Assembly: GCF_021390335.1 (NCBI RefSeq)
Contig: NZ_JAJUXK010000006.1
Span: forward strand, 372,001 to 436,000
DNA length: 64,000 bases
Direction: 5' to 3'
DNA from: Dyadobacter sp. CY343
GTDB taxonomy: Bacteria; Bacteroidota; Bacteroidia; Cytophagales; Spirosomataceae
Part shown: piece after piece, positions 18,341-27,217 of the stretch
Position numbering within the stretch: position 1 is the stretch's first letter
Layout of the letters: each line of letters begins with the position of its first letter
Notes under the pieces: model-generated
Databases searched by the model: none
The model's input: only the letters and a program-made list of their open reading frames with translations
Told to the model about the DNA's origin: nothing
Made by a program: the position numbers and the translations under genes

Positions 18341-18925
18341 TTAATCCTGCAAAACCATTTTCTCAATCAAAAGCATGAAAATGTGAATTACCTTAATGTG
18401 TATTTCCTGAATTCTGTCGGCGTAGCCAAAATGTGGGACTCTGATCTCTACATCAGCGAGTCCGGCCAGTTTGCCACCATCTTTGCCTGACATAATGATT
18501 ACTTTCATTCCCTTCGCCCTCGCCGCTTCGGTTGCATTAATAATGTTAGCAGAATTTCCGCTCGTACTCAGTCCAAAAAGCACGTCACCGGCTTGTCCCA
18601 AACCTTCGATAAACCGGGAGAACACAAAATCGTACCCAAAATCATTACTTACGCAGCTCAAATGACTTACGTCGGAAATGGCGATTGCAGGCAGTGAGCG
18701 GCGATTATCGCGGTACCTGCCGGTAAGTTCCTCGGCAAAATGCATGGCGTCACAATGTGAGCCGCCATTTCCGCAGGAGATTATTTTCCCATTTGCGAGA
18801 ATTGCGTCGGCCATTAAGCGGGCACCTTTTTCTATTTTTTCAATTTGTTCAGGATCATTCAGAAACTGATCCAATACAGCCTGTGCTTCTTGCAATTCCT
18901 GACTAATAATACTCTTATAATCCAT
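18341..18925 (-). CDS. gmhA: Sedoheptulose-7-phosphate isomerase
   Basis: A 194-residue SIS-domain enzyme that converts sedoheptulose 7-phosphate to D-glycero-D-manno-heptose 7-phosphate, the first step to nucleotide-activated heptose. It is very like E. coli GmhA in length and in the segments CGNGGSHCDAMHFAEELTGR, SNDFGYDFVFSR and FGLSTSGNSANI. Other heptose genes (hldE, gmhB) are not in the window. The gene lies 14 bases after mnmD and is followed by the Nudix gene. Confidence 0.9.
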   Translation of the reverse strand: MDYKSIISQELQEAQAVLDQFLNDPEQIEKIEKGARLMADAILANGKIISCGNGGSHCDAMHFAEELTGRYRDNRRSLPAIAISDVSHLSCVSNDFGYDFVFSRFIEGLGQAGDVLFGLSTSGNSANIINATEAARAKGMKVIIMSGKDGGKLAGLADVEIRVPHFGYADRIQEIHIKVIHIFMLLIEKMVLQD

Positions 18926-18939
18926 TATAAATAAGATTG

Positions 18940-19596
18940 TTAAAGTTTGATGGCTTTCAAAACGTGCGTTTTCCGGCCTGGTCCTTTGTGTCTTTGTACC
19001 TCAAAACCGCCTGCCCGCAATGCCCGTTTGACAATTCCTTTGGAAGAATATGTTACCAATACGCCGCCTTGCCTCGTTTGGGCTGCTATTTGCGAAAATA
19101 TTTCGGCAGTCCATAACTCCGGCTGAGCTCGGGGATCAAAAGCGTCGTAAAAGATCACGTCAAATACCTCGTCGCTGTGGAAATCCTGCAACTGAGTACT
19201 TTCTTTGGTTATTCTAAAAAAATCGGACAAATGTGTTGGCGCAGACCACGGGGCCTGGTGCAGCCGCATAAAGCCGCTCTCGCCGGTTTCCTGTTCGTAG
19301 TTGAGCAACTGCGCCTCGGTTTCAGAAACGGGATAAGCCTCTATCGTTGTGTAAAAAACAGATTTTTGCAGCCTGTCTGCAAGCTTCCACGCAAGGAAAG
19401 CATTGAGACCGGTACCAAAACCCATTTCAAAGACGTGTACAGGAACTGTGGAATCTTTCAGGATCGGGAGCAGGCCGAGATTAATACAAATATGCTCCGA
19501 TTCCATGAGGGCACCTTGCAAGGAATGGTACTGCTGGCCAAACTGTAAACTGTATAGAGAATGCGAACCGTCTTCAGTGACTAAAAGCCTTTCCAA
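18940..19596 (-). CDS. mnmD: tRNA (5-methylaminomethyl-2-thiouridine34) methyltransferase MnmD-like
   Basis: A 218-residue methyltransferase of the DUF752/MnmD type, equal to the N-terminal domain of E. coli MnmC without its oxidase half. The SAM loop is FEMGFGTGLNAF, and the active-site segment is YDAFDPRAQPELW; the end GGVLVTYSSKGIVKRALRAGGFEV is also typical. It would finish the mnm5s2U34 wobble modification. The start is a TTG; there is no in-frame ATG or GTG between it and the upstream in-frame stop. Confidence 0.87.
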   Translation of the reverse strand: MERLLVTEDGSHSLYSLQFGQQYHSLQGALMESEHICINLGLLPILKDSTVPVHVFEMGFGTGLNAFLAWKLADRLQKSVFYTTIEAYPVSETEAQLLNYEQETGESGFMRLHQAPWSAPTHLSDFFRITKESTQLQDFHSDEVFDVIFYDAFDPRAQPELWTAEIFSQIAAQTRQGGVLVTYSSKGIVKRALRAGGFEVQRHKGPGRKTHVLKAIKL

Positions 19597-19629
19597 ATAA
19601 GCCAGGTGTTTTGTTTGGCTTAAAAATAA

Positions 19630-20898
19630 TTAAATCATTCTGCGCAGGGTAATCTGAGTGAAGAAAATATCCCCTTTGCGTTTCACGAGCAGGTCGATAT
19701 TCTTACCGTCGCCGCGCTGCATGAGCTTGTAGATCTCGCTTACATTAAGATCTGAGGCAGCATGATCGTCTATAAATAACAGCTGATCACCTTCCACCAA
19801 ACCTGCTTTGGAAGCAGGCGATTCGTCTACAATGTGATTGACAATGTACGATTTAAGGTCCCTGCCCTCAGCACGAATTTCCATCCCGCTCATATCGTGC
19901 TCGAATTTCTCGCGGAGGCGGCTTCTCACAGGTTTGAGCACCATGTATTGCTCCTGGTAGTTCATCGTTACCTTAAACCGGCGCAACAACTCGCAACCGA
20001 TATTTCCCTGGCGCTCGGTACCCATTTTTATTTTTGCCCCAAATCCCGCACTGTCAGGAAAGGAAGCCACGATATTGTCCATTTGGAATCTACCCAGGCG
20101 CACTTTGTCAATACGTCCCAGATTCCCATTGATAACCCCGTTCAGTCCACGTCCCAATTGTGCGCGGATTACTTTTTCAGGAAGCCGGAAAGTTTCTTTT
20201 CGGGTATTGTTGAGCAACAACGCGTGCCCGGCTCCTGTATCGATCAATACCCGGATCGGGTGCTCGCGACCGTCGGCAAACAGGGTTACCGCGTCAGTAA
20301 ATGGCTTGGTATCTTCGATGATCAGCGGGTGTTTATCGCCTTTTTTGGATTTGTACTTGTATTTATCCGGCCGCATCAGAACCAGCTCTTTTTTCGAAAA
20401 GTCGATGGTGACGACGAAGTTGTTGAATACCTCATAACCGAAGATCCCGTGAACCGGCACGCCCACATATTCCGACAATTTTAAAAAATCTTCTTCGAGT
20501 ACGACGATATTCTGGTGATTCGCTCTGAGCCGGCCCATCGAAAATTTATTGTCGATCGCCACGTGAGCTGATATAGACTTTCCTTCCCCTGCCCCGGTGA
20601 GGTTAACCTTCCGGGTTAAACGCAGCTTGTCCGGTTTGAGGATATAAGGATCGGTAATGATAATGGAGCTGACGCCGGTATCCAGTATAAAACGCAGGGA
20701 ATCAGTATCGTTGATCTTGACGTAAAGCAAGATCAGATTGGAATGCAGCTCAAAAGGTATGCGGGCGGATTTATGGTTTTTGTCAAGATAATAACCATAT
20801 TTTTCCTCGGAAACGGGGGGAATATCTTCTGTACGAGCGAATGTATTGCGGCTTACGAAAAGTATGATCGCTACTATTAACCACTTAGACGTTTTCAT
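19630..20898 (-). CDS. Secreted retropepsin-like aspartyl protease with PDZ domain
   Basis: A 422-residue protein with a signal peptide (ending TFA). Two pepsin/retropepsin-type motifs are present, FILDTGVSSIIIT (~70) and VLIDTGAGHALLL (~215), each providing the catalytic Asp-Thr-Gly, so the pair could form one active site. A C-terminal PDZ domain (~335-415, DESPASKAGLVEGDQLLFID) follows. Such PDZ-aspartyl proteins are common in Bacteroidota; targets are not known. It is the first gene of a leftward run leading to mnmD and gmhA, 33 bases upstream of mnmD. Confidence 0.85.
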   Translation of the reverse strand: MKTSKWLIVAIILFVSRNTFARTEDIPPVSEEKYGYYLDKNHKSARIPFELHSNLILLYVKINDTDSLRFILDTGVSSIIITDPYILKPDKLRLTRKVNLTGAGEGKSISAHVAIDNKFSMGRLRANHQNIVVLEEDFLKLSEYVGVPVHGIFGYEVFNNFVVTIDFSKKELVLMRPDKYKYKSKKGDKHPLIIEDTKPFTDAVTLFADGREHPIRVLIDTGAGHALLLNNTRKETFRLPEKVIRAQLGRGLNGVINGNLGRIDKVRLGRFQMDNIVASFPDSAGFGAKIKMGTERQGNIGCELLRRFKVTMNYQEQYMVLKPVRSRLREKFEHDMSGMEIRAEGRDLKSYIVNHIVDESPASKAGLVEGDQLLFIDDHAASDLNVSEIYKLMQRGDGKNIDLLVKRKGDIFFTQITLRRMI

Positions 20899-21147
20899 CG
20901 TGGCCTCCTTTCTTTTAATCTAGATTTAAAATCATTCTGTCAGTACTAACAACACGTTGATCATAAATGGCCTGATTCTGTCTTTTATTCTCTTCTGTGT
21001 ACACAAAGTATCAAATTCACGGGGCTGTCAAGTGGGTAAATTTAATCTATTTTATATTAATTAAACACAAAAAAATCTTTATATGTAAAAACTTTTTGCC
21101 TTTTGATTTAACACAAATCTTTAATCGGGTAAATGACAGAAATATGA

Positions 21148-21155
21148 TAATTTTG
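21148..21155 (+). promoter_or_regulatory. Candidate promoter -7 box for tpiA
   Basis: TAATTTTG matches TAnnTTTG, about 40 bases before ATG 21195. No exact TTTG at the expected distance. The whole 20899-21194 spacer between two divergent genes is AT-rich, and nothing else was recognised in it. Confidence 0.4.
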
Positions 21156-21194
21156 TTGCGTCAAATGATGTTTTTCCACAATTAAAATTTTCTC

Positions 21195-21956
21195 ATGCGA
21201 AAAAAAATTGTTGCCGGTAACTGGAAGATGAATAAGGTTCTGGATGAGGCAGTTGCGCTCACTTCTGAATTAGTGAATATGGCCAAAGATGAAGTGCAGA
21301 ATGATGCCAAAATCATCCTTTGTCCGCCTGCCATTTACCTGACCACTATTAAAAAATATATCGAGGACGCGCCTAATTTTTCATTGGCTGCTCAAAATTG
21401 TTCGGATAAAGTTTCGGGTGCATTTACAGGAGAAATTTCTGCTCAAATGCTGCAATCGATCGGCGTGGAATATGTGCTGATCGGCCACAGCGAGCGTCGT
21501 CAATATTTTAACGAATCCAATGCAGTATTGGCTGAGAAGGTTAATACGGCACTTGCAAATGGTGTTTCTCCGATATTCTGCTGCGGAGAATCTTTGCAGC
21601 AAAGACAAAATGAGGATTACGTTGGTTTTGTGAAGAACCAGCTGACAGAAAGCCTGTTTCACTTGTCGGAAGAGCAGTTACTATCCGTAGTAATCGCTTA
21701 TGAGCCAATCTGGGCGATCGGTACCGGGCTGACTGCAAGTGCATTGCAAGCTCAGGAAATGCACGCCGCATTGCGCGAGCATATTGCTTCCAAATATGGT
21801 GCTGATGTTGCCCAGGAAATTTCGATCCTGTACGGCGGAAGCGTAACAGCCGCCAGCGCAGCCGAACTTTTCGCATCGCCGGATATCGACGGCGGATTAG
21901 TAGGCGGTGCTTCTTTGAAGTCGCGGGAGTTTACGAATATTGTTAAGGCTTGGTAA
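21195..21956 (+). CDS. tpiA: Triosephosphate isomerase
   Basis: A 253-residue glycolytic TIM-barrel enzyme interconverting dihydroxyacetone phosphate and glyceraldehyde 3-phosphate. The substrate Lys is in AGNWKMN, the catalytic His in IGHSERR, the catalytic Glu in AYEPIWAIGTG, and the phosphate loops in LYGGSV and GGLVGGASL. Length is normal. It is a single-gene unit convergent with the OmpA-family gene, with a palindromic repeat between them. Confidence 0.97.
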   Translation: MRKKIVAGNWKMNKVLDEAVALTSELVNMAKDEVQNDAKIILCPPAIYLTTIKKYIEDAPNFSLAAQNCSDKVSGAFTGEISAQMLQSIGVEYVLIGHSERRQYFNESNAVLAEKVNTALANGVSPIFCCGESLQQRQNEDYVGFVKNQLTESLFHLSEEQLLSVVIAYEPIWAIGTGLTASALQAQEMHAALREHIASKYGADVAQEISILYGGSVTAASAAELFASPDIDGGLVGGASLKSREFTNIVKAW

Positions 21957-21966
21957 GTTGCTAAAA

Positions 21967-22069
21967 TTGTCATCCTGAGCGCAGTCGAAGGTTGCACTTC
22001 GGCTGCGCTCAGTGTGACAATGTACATTGTGCTTAGTGTAGCGGACTTCGGCTTCGCTCAGTCTGACAA
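21967..22069. repeat. Palindromic intergenic repeat, two copies (REP-like)
   Basis: Copy one has 24-base arms at 21967-21990 and 21997-22020, matching at 21 of 24 positions around a 6-base loop, with core CTGAGCGCAG/CTGCGCTCAG. A second, more degenerate copy follows at ~22026-22069 (TTAGTGTAGCGG ... TTCGCTCAGTCTGACA). It lies between two convergent genes, a place where such elements usually sit and may help end transcription. Confidence 0.7.
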
Positions 22070-22094
22070 AATGCCTTCAGTGTTACAAACCTAT

Positions 22095-23333
22095 TTAAAC
22101 CTCCGTCACTACAAACTCCACCCGTCGGTTCCTGGCTCTTTCCTCCGGAGTACCTTTTGTGACTGCGCGGGTTCCGCCGTATCCTTTCGCTTCTATCCGG
22201 CTTTTTTCAATACCTTTTTCCACCAGGTAAGCCTGCACGGATTCGGCTCTTTGGCGCGATAATTCGAGGTTTTTGTCAAAGTCACCTACGTTATCGGTGT
22301 GACCTTCAATGCGGATGCGGATGTTTTTGTTTTCTCGCATCATATCTACCAACCTGTTCAACTCTGCGTGGGATTCGGGCAGTAATGTATATTTGGAAGT
22401 TTCGAAGTAAATGTTCGGCATGGTAATCGTTTCACCAACTGCCAGCGGATTGAGATAAAAATCGTGCATGAATGCACCTTTTCCGGCAGAATCAGCTGGA
22501 CTGAGGGTTAACGCGGTCCCATAATATCCTTTCGCCACGATTTTCAAATCATACTTTTCAGCCGGATCAAGCCCTAGCCGGTATTTGCCGGAAGAAGACC
22601 TGACCTGCAATGAATCGCCCTTTTCCACGTACTGTATCTCAGCAGATATTGGCTGTTTGGTTTTTGCATTGAAAACATTCCCCCGCAACACAGCGACTCC
22701 GCTTTCCACTGCCGGCTCCTTTTCAACCGGAGCTTCCTCTTTCTGAGGAATAACCGCTTTTTCTACCGGTTTTCTAACAGGAGGCTCTGCTTTGGCAGTT
22801 GTTTTAGGTTTTTTTTGAACCTGCTTTTTCGAAGGATTTTTAATGTGGATACCATAGAAATTCCACGATTGCGTTCCCTGCGAGCTGCGCCCTTCATAAA
22901 AATCAAACTCCTCAATGCCGGGGCTCAGTCGCTCGAAATAGGCTACAAAATCAACCTTTTCTCCTGCGGTCACTTCTTTTGTAGCGTTGGTTGGAATATT
23001 TTCTGCTTTTATAAGCTTGAATTTTTTCTCGATCTCTCCCGGTTTGTACAACCTCGTTTCAGGATCCAGCCAGATCTGGTTTCCCCCCTGAACGGGTCCC
23101 TGCCCTGGTTTGAACGGCAAATTAAATCCCTTCGGAACCTGAGGCACATTCGACTTCTTTTCAACAAATTCGAGGGATATGATCGTATACTGATCGGTCA
23201 ATTCTACGCGCTTGATCTTGACATATTCGGCAGACTGCTCGTCTACTTTTGGGTTTTCAGTAACTTGTCCAAAGGCGTAGTTCAGCGAAAGTGTGATGGC
23301 GAAGGCAAATGCCAAAAACGTTCTGCATTTCAT
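22095..23333 (-). CDS. OmpA-family outer-membrane/peptidoglycan-binding protein
   Basis: A 412-residue protein with a signal peptide (ending AFGQ), an unusual N-terminal domain, a Pro/Lys/Glu-rich linker (~165-210, KKPKTTAKAEPPV-type), a carboxypeptidase-regulatory-like domain (~215-290) and a C-terminal OmpA domain (~300-412). The OmpA part has NIYFETSKYTLLPES, the peptidoglycan-binding segment IEGHTDNVGDFDKNLELSRQRA, and ARNRRVEF. It likely ties the outer membrane to the wall. Single-gene leftward unit. Confidence 0.88.
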   Translation of the reverse strand: MKCRTFLAFAFAITLSLNYAFGQVTENPKVDEQSAEYVKIKRVELTDQYTIISLEFVEKKSNVPQVPKGFNLPFKPGQGPVQGGNQIWLDPETRLYKPGEIEKKFKLIKAENIPTNATKEVTAGEKVDFVAYFERLSPGIEEFDFYEGRSSQGTQSWNFYGIHIKNPSKKQVQKKPKTTAKAEPPVRKPVEKAVIPQKEEAPVEKEPAVESGVAVLRGNVFNAKTKQPISAEIQYVEKGDSLQVRSSSGKYRLGLDPAEKYDLKIVAKGYYGTALTLSPADSAGKGAFMHDFYLNPLAVGETITMPNIYFETSKYTLLPESHAELNRLVDMMRENKNIRIRIEGHTDNVGDFDKNLELSRQRAESVQAYLVEKGIEKSRIEAKGYGGTRAVTKGTPEERARNRRVEFVVTEV

Positions 23334-23418
23334 GGTTCTTAACTTTTACATTTTTAATAACTGCAAGAACGCCCTAAACGTCCTCATAGTTTGTTAAAAA
23401 TTGTTAAAGTACTTAAAC

Positions 23419-24177
23419 CTATTGATTTACAGAGATAAAGCCGGACCAGAATGCGGGATCGTATCGTTCCCAGGCATGGCAGGCGAATGGAAGCTGGTGA
23501 TTCGTGAGCTCGTAAGTGGCCGCCGGGCTTTTTTCAAAAGCAAATTGAAGTGCCTCTTCCCAGGCAGGCAATTTCAGAAATAATTTCATAGGGATCAGGC
23601 GTGTCGCTTCCTGCGAGAAGAGCATATCTTCATTTCCTTTCCATTGGGGATAAAAAAAATTATAGATTTTGAGATACCGGATAAAAGCTTCCACGCGCCG
23701 CAGAGAAAGTCCCCCATTGAGCACTACCCTATTGGCAGATAATGCATCGGCAAATTCCTTTTTCGAACCGGGACCCAGTGCATCATACTTCGGCTGGTGC
23801 AGCGATGGGGCTCCTATATAATCATACCCTTTTTTACACCAAACCGCCAGCTCGTCACGAAAAACGTAAGCATCGAGCTGGCAGATTAATATGTATTGAT
23901 AGGATGAAAAGCGTTCGTAAAACGTCAGAGAAGTCAGCAGCCGGTTGTACGCGTCGATTCCGTTGAAGTACTCGTCGGGAAAAGATACCTGTTGAATGGA
24001 GGGAAATGCATTGAAATCGCTGCCGAGCTCCATTTTTTCCGGCTTGACGATGATGATCGGGTAGTTTGATAAAACCTGAATACATTGTTTCAAGGAAATC
24101 AGCTCGTTCGGTGTCAGGTCCGGGCGGTAAACCGGGACTACAATCGCAACAGAGGCATTTTCCTGACCAATTTTCAC
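23419..24177 (-). CDS. DUF5672-type glycosyltransferase-like protein
   Basis: A 252-residue protein with a Rossmann-like N-terminus (VAIVVPVYRP), the segment YILICQLDAYVFRDEL resembling a DxD-like donor site, and YDYIGAP...VLNGGLSLRR, which are marks of DUF5672. Family members are seen in surface-glycan loci; activity is not established here. The GTG at 24177 is chosen: it begins right before the first strand and leaves a 14-base gap to the upstream GT2 gene, whereas the longer TTG start (24228) would overlap it. Confidence 0.75.
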   Translation of the reverse strand: MKIGQENASVAIVVPVYRPDLTPNELISLKQCIQVLSNYPIIIVKPEKMELGSDFNAFPSIQQVSFPDEYFNGIDAYNRLLTSLTFYERFSSYQYILICQLDAYVFRDELAVWCKKGYDYIGAPSLHQPKYDALGPGSKKEFADALSANRVVLNGGLSLRRVEAFIRYLKIYNFFYPQWKGNEDMLFSQEATRLIPMKLFLKLPAWEEALQFAFEKSPAATYELTNHQLPFACHAWERYDPAFWSGFISVNQ

Positions 24178-24191
24178 GCTACAAACATTTC

Positions 24192-25169
24192 TTATTCCAA
24201 TAAATCGCCGATAGCAGGCAGCCACCAATCTTTGCTGCTAAACTTGTAATATCCTCTTAAAACCTGATTAATAACCGGCGTGAATCGTTTTGCGCGATTT
24301 TCAGGCAGGGAAGCGCGGCTGTAAAAGTGCTTTTGCGACAAATATAGCTTAATCAGCTTTTCTCTCGGCACAAATGGAATAGCGCGCAGCAGCTTATATA
24401 GTTCGTGGAGCTTATCTGCTTTTTCTACCAGTGGGACCAGTTTTTTCTTTCTGTCCCGCACGAAACGGTCTTTCAAATGCACTTTTTCCACCTTACCACC
24501 AAAACCGACCTGCTGGCTGGCGTGCATCCGGTAATTGATCAGCGGCTCTTCTATGAAGTCAATTTTATTTTCCAGACTCAATACCACAGCGATCCAAGCA
24601 TCGTGAATCAGGTCGGGCACGTGGGTTGGGAATGGGGTCAGTCTTTCGAGGCACGATTTGCGGATCGCGAGCGTGGCGCCGGTTACTACAAAGCCATTGA
24701 ACAAAATCTCGTGCGGCTTTCCTTTCTTCCACTTGTTGCGCCCTCGCTCGTCGAATTCGATTTCCTCCCAGATATTTCGTCCGATCGGCTTTGAATCGTC
24801 GTCGACCATGACTGCATCTGAAAATACCGCGTCAATATCCGGGTGTTCGCTCAGGTATTTGACCTGCGTTTCCACTTTGTCGACGCGCCAGAGATCGTCC
24901 TGGTCACAAAGAAAAACAATATCGCCGCCGCAAAGCAGCATGCATTTTTCAAAGTTCCTGGTTGAGCCCAGGTTCGTTTCATTTACATAAATCCTGACCG
25001 GAAAAGCGCTCGTTTCTGCGAATGCTTTAATCACCTCAATGCTATTATCCTTAGACCCGTCGTCACAAACTACGAGCTCGTCAACCTGCATGGTTTGATC
25101 AGCAATGCTCCTCAACTGCTCAGGCAAGAACTTCGCCCCGTTGTAAGTGCACATAGCTACTGAAATCAT
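24192..25169 (-). CDS. Glycosyltransferase family 2 protein
   Basis: A 325-residue GT-A enzyme. The N-terminus has the nucleotide-binding strand ISVAMCTYNG, then VCDDGSKDNS, and the metal-binding region FLCDQDDLW; HPDIDAVFSDAVMVDDD is also typical of rhamnosyl- or related transferases acting on surface polysaccharides. Acceptor and sugar are unknown. It is the first gene of a two-gene unit with the DUF5672 protein. Confidence 0.9.
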   Translation of the reverse strand: MISVAMCTYNGAKFLPEQLRSIADQTMQVDELVVCDDGSKDNSIEVIKAFAETSAFPVRIYVNETNLGSTRNFEKCMLLCGGDIVFLCDQDDLWRVDKVETQVKYLSEHPDIDAVFSDAVMVDDDSKPIGRNIWEEIEFDERGRNKWKKGKPHEILFNGFVVTGATLAIRKSCLERLTPFPTHVPDLIHDAWIAVVLSLENKIDFIEEPLINYRMHASQQVGFGGKVEKVHLKDRFVRDRKKKLVPLVEKADKLHELYKLLRAIPFVPREKLIKLYLSQKHFYSRASLPENRAKRFTPVINQVLRGYYKFSSKDWWLPAIGDLLE

Positions 25170-25271
25170 AGTAATGTGTATAAAAATTTAGCCGACAAAC
25201 GCGGCAATTTAACATTTAACCTCTCCTTTTCGCAACACGATTTGCGATTTTCACTTAACGCCATTTGTAAA

Positions 25272-26543
25272 CTAATTTGTTTTTGCGGGCATAATTACCA
25301 CCTTTTTACTAACTGCCCAGCTTAAAATTTCTGAATATGCATACGCTTCCCTGTAATATACCAACCGGGTATCGGGGTTGGATTCCCACTTTTGTATAGT
25401 AGCCACGATCTCCGCATTGTGTTTTTGCAGATCCGTCCGGTTATTATAAAAACCAAAACCCCAGATCACAAGAACAATGCCCGCAATGTATTTTAAATGC
25501 GCTTTTTTGAGAATTTTGAGATCAAGCAATATCAGTACCAGAAGTACCGGGATCGTTGCAGTGAAAAACATATAGCGTGGCGCAATTCCTCCCGCAGCTT
25601 TGGATTCGAACCGCGAAACAGCGACGATTATCCCTGAAAGTATAGGCAGCGAAAGCAACGAGAAAAGAAGCGGGTTTTTGGAAGCATAACCTTTCCAAAA
25701 CAGCCATGCCCAGATGATCAGTACCGAAAGGCCCATTAACATACACACTATAATATTCACAGATTGCCCGGTCGCAGGATTGATATACAAGTAACTTCCA
25801 AGAAACGTTAGCAATAAACGCGCCATCCACTCTGCATTGAAACTTGCACCAGCCGCGCTTTTTATTTCAGGGAGTGGTAAAAAGGTAAAGTATAACAGTA
25901 CTGCTGCGCAAACAACCCAGATACCCAGCATAAGCCACTTCCTCTGTATCAACAAGATAAATGCAGCCAGGAACAACGCAAGAAAACCATTTCCAAACGA
26001 GAGAACAGCCAGTAATGCCGCCAAAAGTCCCAGAAAAAAACTGGCACTCAGGGGTTGTTTTGCATTATTAACCGCGAATAGGGTCAGAAATGAGAAGAAA
26101 AAAACTGTATAATGTTGAATCCCTCCCCAATAGTAAAACGTCACCTGCCAGAATGCCAGACTGAACAGAAACAGGCAGGTGATCAGGAGCATTTCGGGAG
26201 TTAGCTGCCTGTTCTGCCTGATTACCGCAATCATTAAACCAAAAAAAGAAAGCAGAAAGATATTCTGAAAAATAACCAGGTGGCGGAAGTTGAGCTGTCC
26301 GAAAATGGCGTAATAAATAGCGGCGCAGGATTTGGAGAACAGGATCCGGTGTTCGTTGTGCCGGCTTAGCAGGATATCCTTGCGCATTGTGAAGGATTCG
26401 GTATCAAAATAATACCGCCTGATAAAGTTGATTGTCGTATCGTAATCATCAAATGAAGGAGCATTCAGCGCATTTTCGAAAAGCGTAAAGAGAAAGATTA
26501 AAAAAACGGCTGCGCTGAGTGTGATGAATAGATATTTACGCAT
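25272..26543 (-). CDS. Polytopic membrane protein, possible lipid-linked-sugar glycosyltransferase
   Basis: A 423-residue protein with about ten hydrophobic segments. After the first membrane span comes a periplasmic stretch with FDDYDTTINF and RHNEHR, acidic/His residues where GT-C enzymes keep their catalytic loop. I do not recognise a named family. ATG 26543 is preferred over TTG 26561. It lies upstream of the two glycosyltransferase genes but separated by 102 bases, so it may belong to the same glycan locus. Function is inferred only. Confidence 0.6.
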   Translation of the reverse strand: MRKYLFITLSAAVFLIFLFTLFENALNAPSFDDYDTTINFIRRYYFDTESFTMRKDILLSRHNEHRILFSKSCAAIYYAIFGQLNFRHLVIFQNIFLLSFFGLMIAVIRQNRQLTPEMLLITCLFLFSLAFWQVTFYYWGGIQHYTVFFFSFLTLFAVNNAKQPLSASFFLGLLAALLAVLSFGNGFLALFLAAFILLIQRKWLMLGIWVVCAAVLLYFTFLPLPEIKSAAGASFNAEWMARLLLTFLGSYLYINPATGQSVNIIVCMLMGLSVLIIWAWLFWKGYASKNPLLFSLLSLPILSGIIVAVSRFESKAAGGIAPRYMFFTATIPVLLVLILLDLKILKKAHLKYIAGIVLVIWGFGFYNNRTDLQKHNAEIVATIQKWESNPDTRLVYYREAYAYSEILSWAVSKKVVIMPAKTN

Positions 26544-26638
26544 ATCTGATATTTTTGTCAAAAACGACCCGGGATTTATTGCCGCCAGGATTATCTGCGG
26601 ATTCCCGGAATTTACTCAAAGTTACTAATCGCATTTGA

Positions 26639-27187
26639 ATGGCCTTACCAGATCAGCTCAAAAAGGCAATTATCCAGATGCCGACCAAAGAAAAGGATAG
26701 ATTGCTGCTCCGGCTTATTACCAAAGACAAAACGCTCGCCGACCGGCTCCATTTTGAATTGATCGAAGACAGCCTGACCATACCGGAAAGGCGCGAGGAT
26801 ATTGCGGCGACGATCACCCGCACCTCGAAATTTAACCAGAATACACCCGGCTGGATTTTAATGGACCTGCGAAACCTGAGCGGCGATATTGCCTATCACG
26901 TAAAAGTTACCAAAGACAAGATCGGAGGAATGGAGCTTAACTTGTTTATGCTCAATACGTTTCTTGAAAACTATTCCGATATCCTGAAAACCTATTCTTC
27001 GCGGGCGGATACCTGCGCACTTTACATTGCGAAAAAGGCGCAGGTGATTTTGAATGCATTCAATAAGCTGGATGAAGATTACCGGGTGGACTATTTAAAA
27101 GATGTGAACCGGATGCTGAAATTGGTTTATAGTCTTTGCTCCAAAATGTATGCAAGACAAATGGAACTGCCGCAGGAGATCGAATAG
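26639..27187 (+). CDS. Conserved hypothetical protein
   Basis: A 182-residue soluble, largely helical protein without signal peptide, membrane span or cysteine motif. The N-terminal ~35 residues (LKKAIIQMPTKEKDRLLLRL) resemble a small helical module; the C-terminal half has DYRVDYLKDVNRMLKLVYSL. I do not recognise the family. It is followed after 30 bases by the nicotinamidase-like gene on the same strand, so the two are probably co-transcribed. Confidence 0.65.
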   Translation: MALPDQLKKAIIQMPTKEKDRLLLRLITKDKTLADRLHFELIEDSLTIPERREDIAATITRTSKFNQNTPGWILMDLRNLSGDIAYHVKVTKDKIGGMELNLFMLNTFLENYSDILKTYSSRADTCALYIAKKAQVILNAFNKLDEDYRVDYLKDVNRMLKLVYSLCSKMYARQMELPQEIE

Positions 27188-27217
27188 TTTCTATTTCAAA
27201 CCCACTATCAATGCCGG

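Noticed and set aside
19834..20484. Open frame of 216 codons antisense to the retropepsin-PDZ gene
   Set aside because: The opposite-strand gene has a signal peptide, two DTG motifs and a PDZ domain, so this frame is a shadow.
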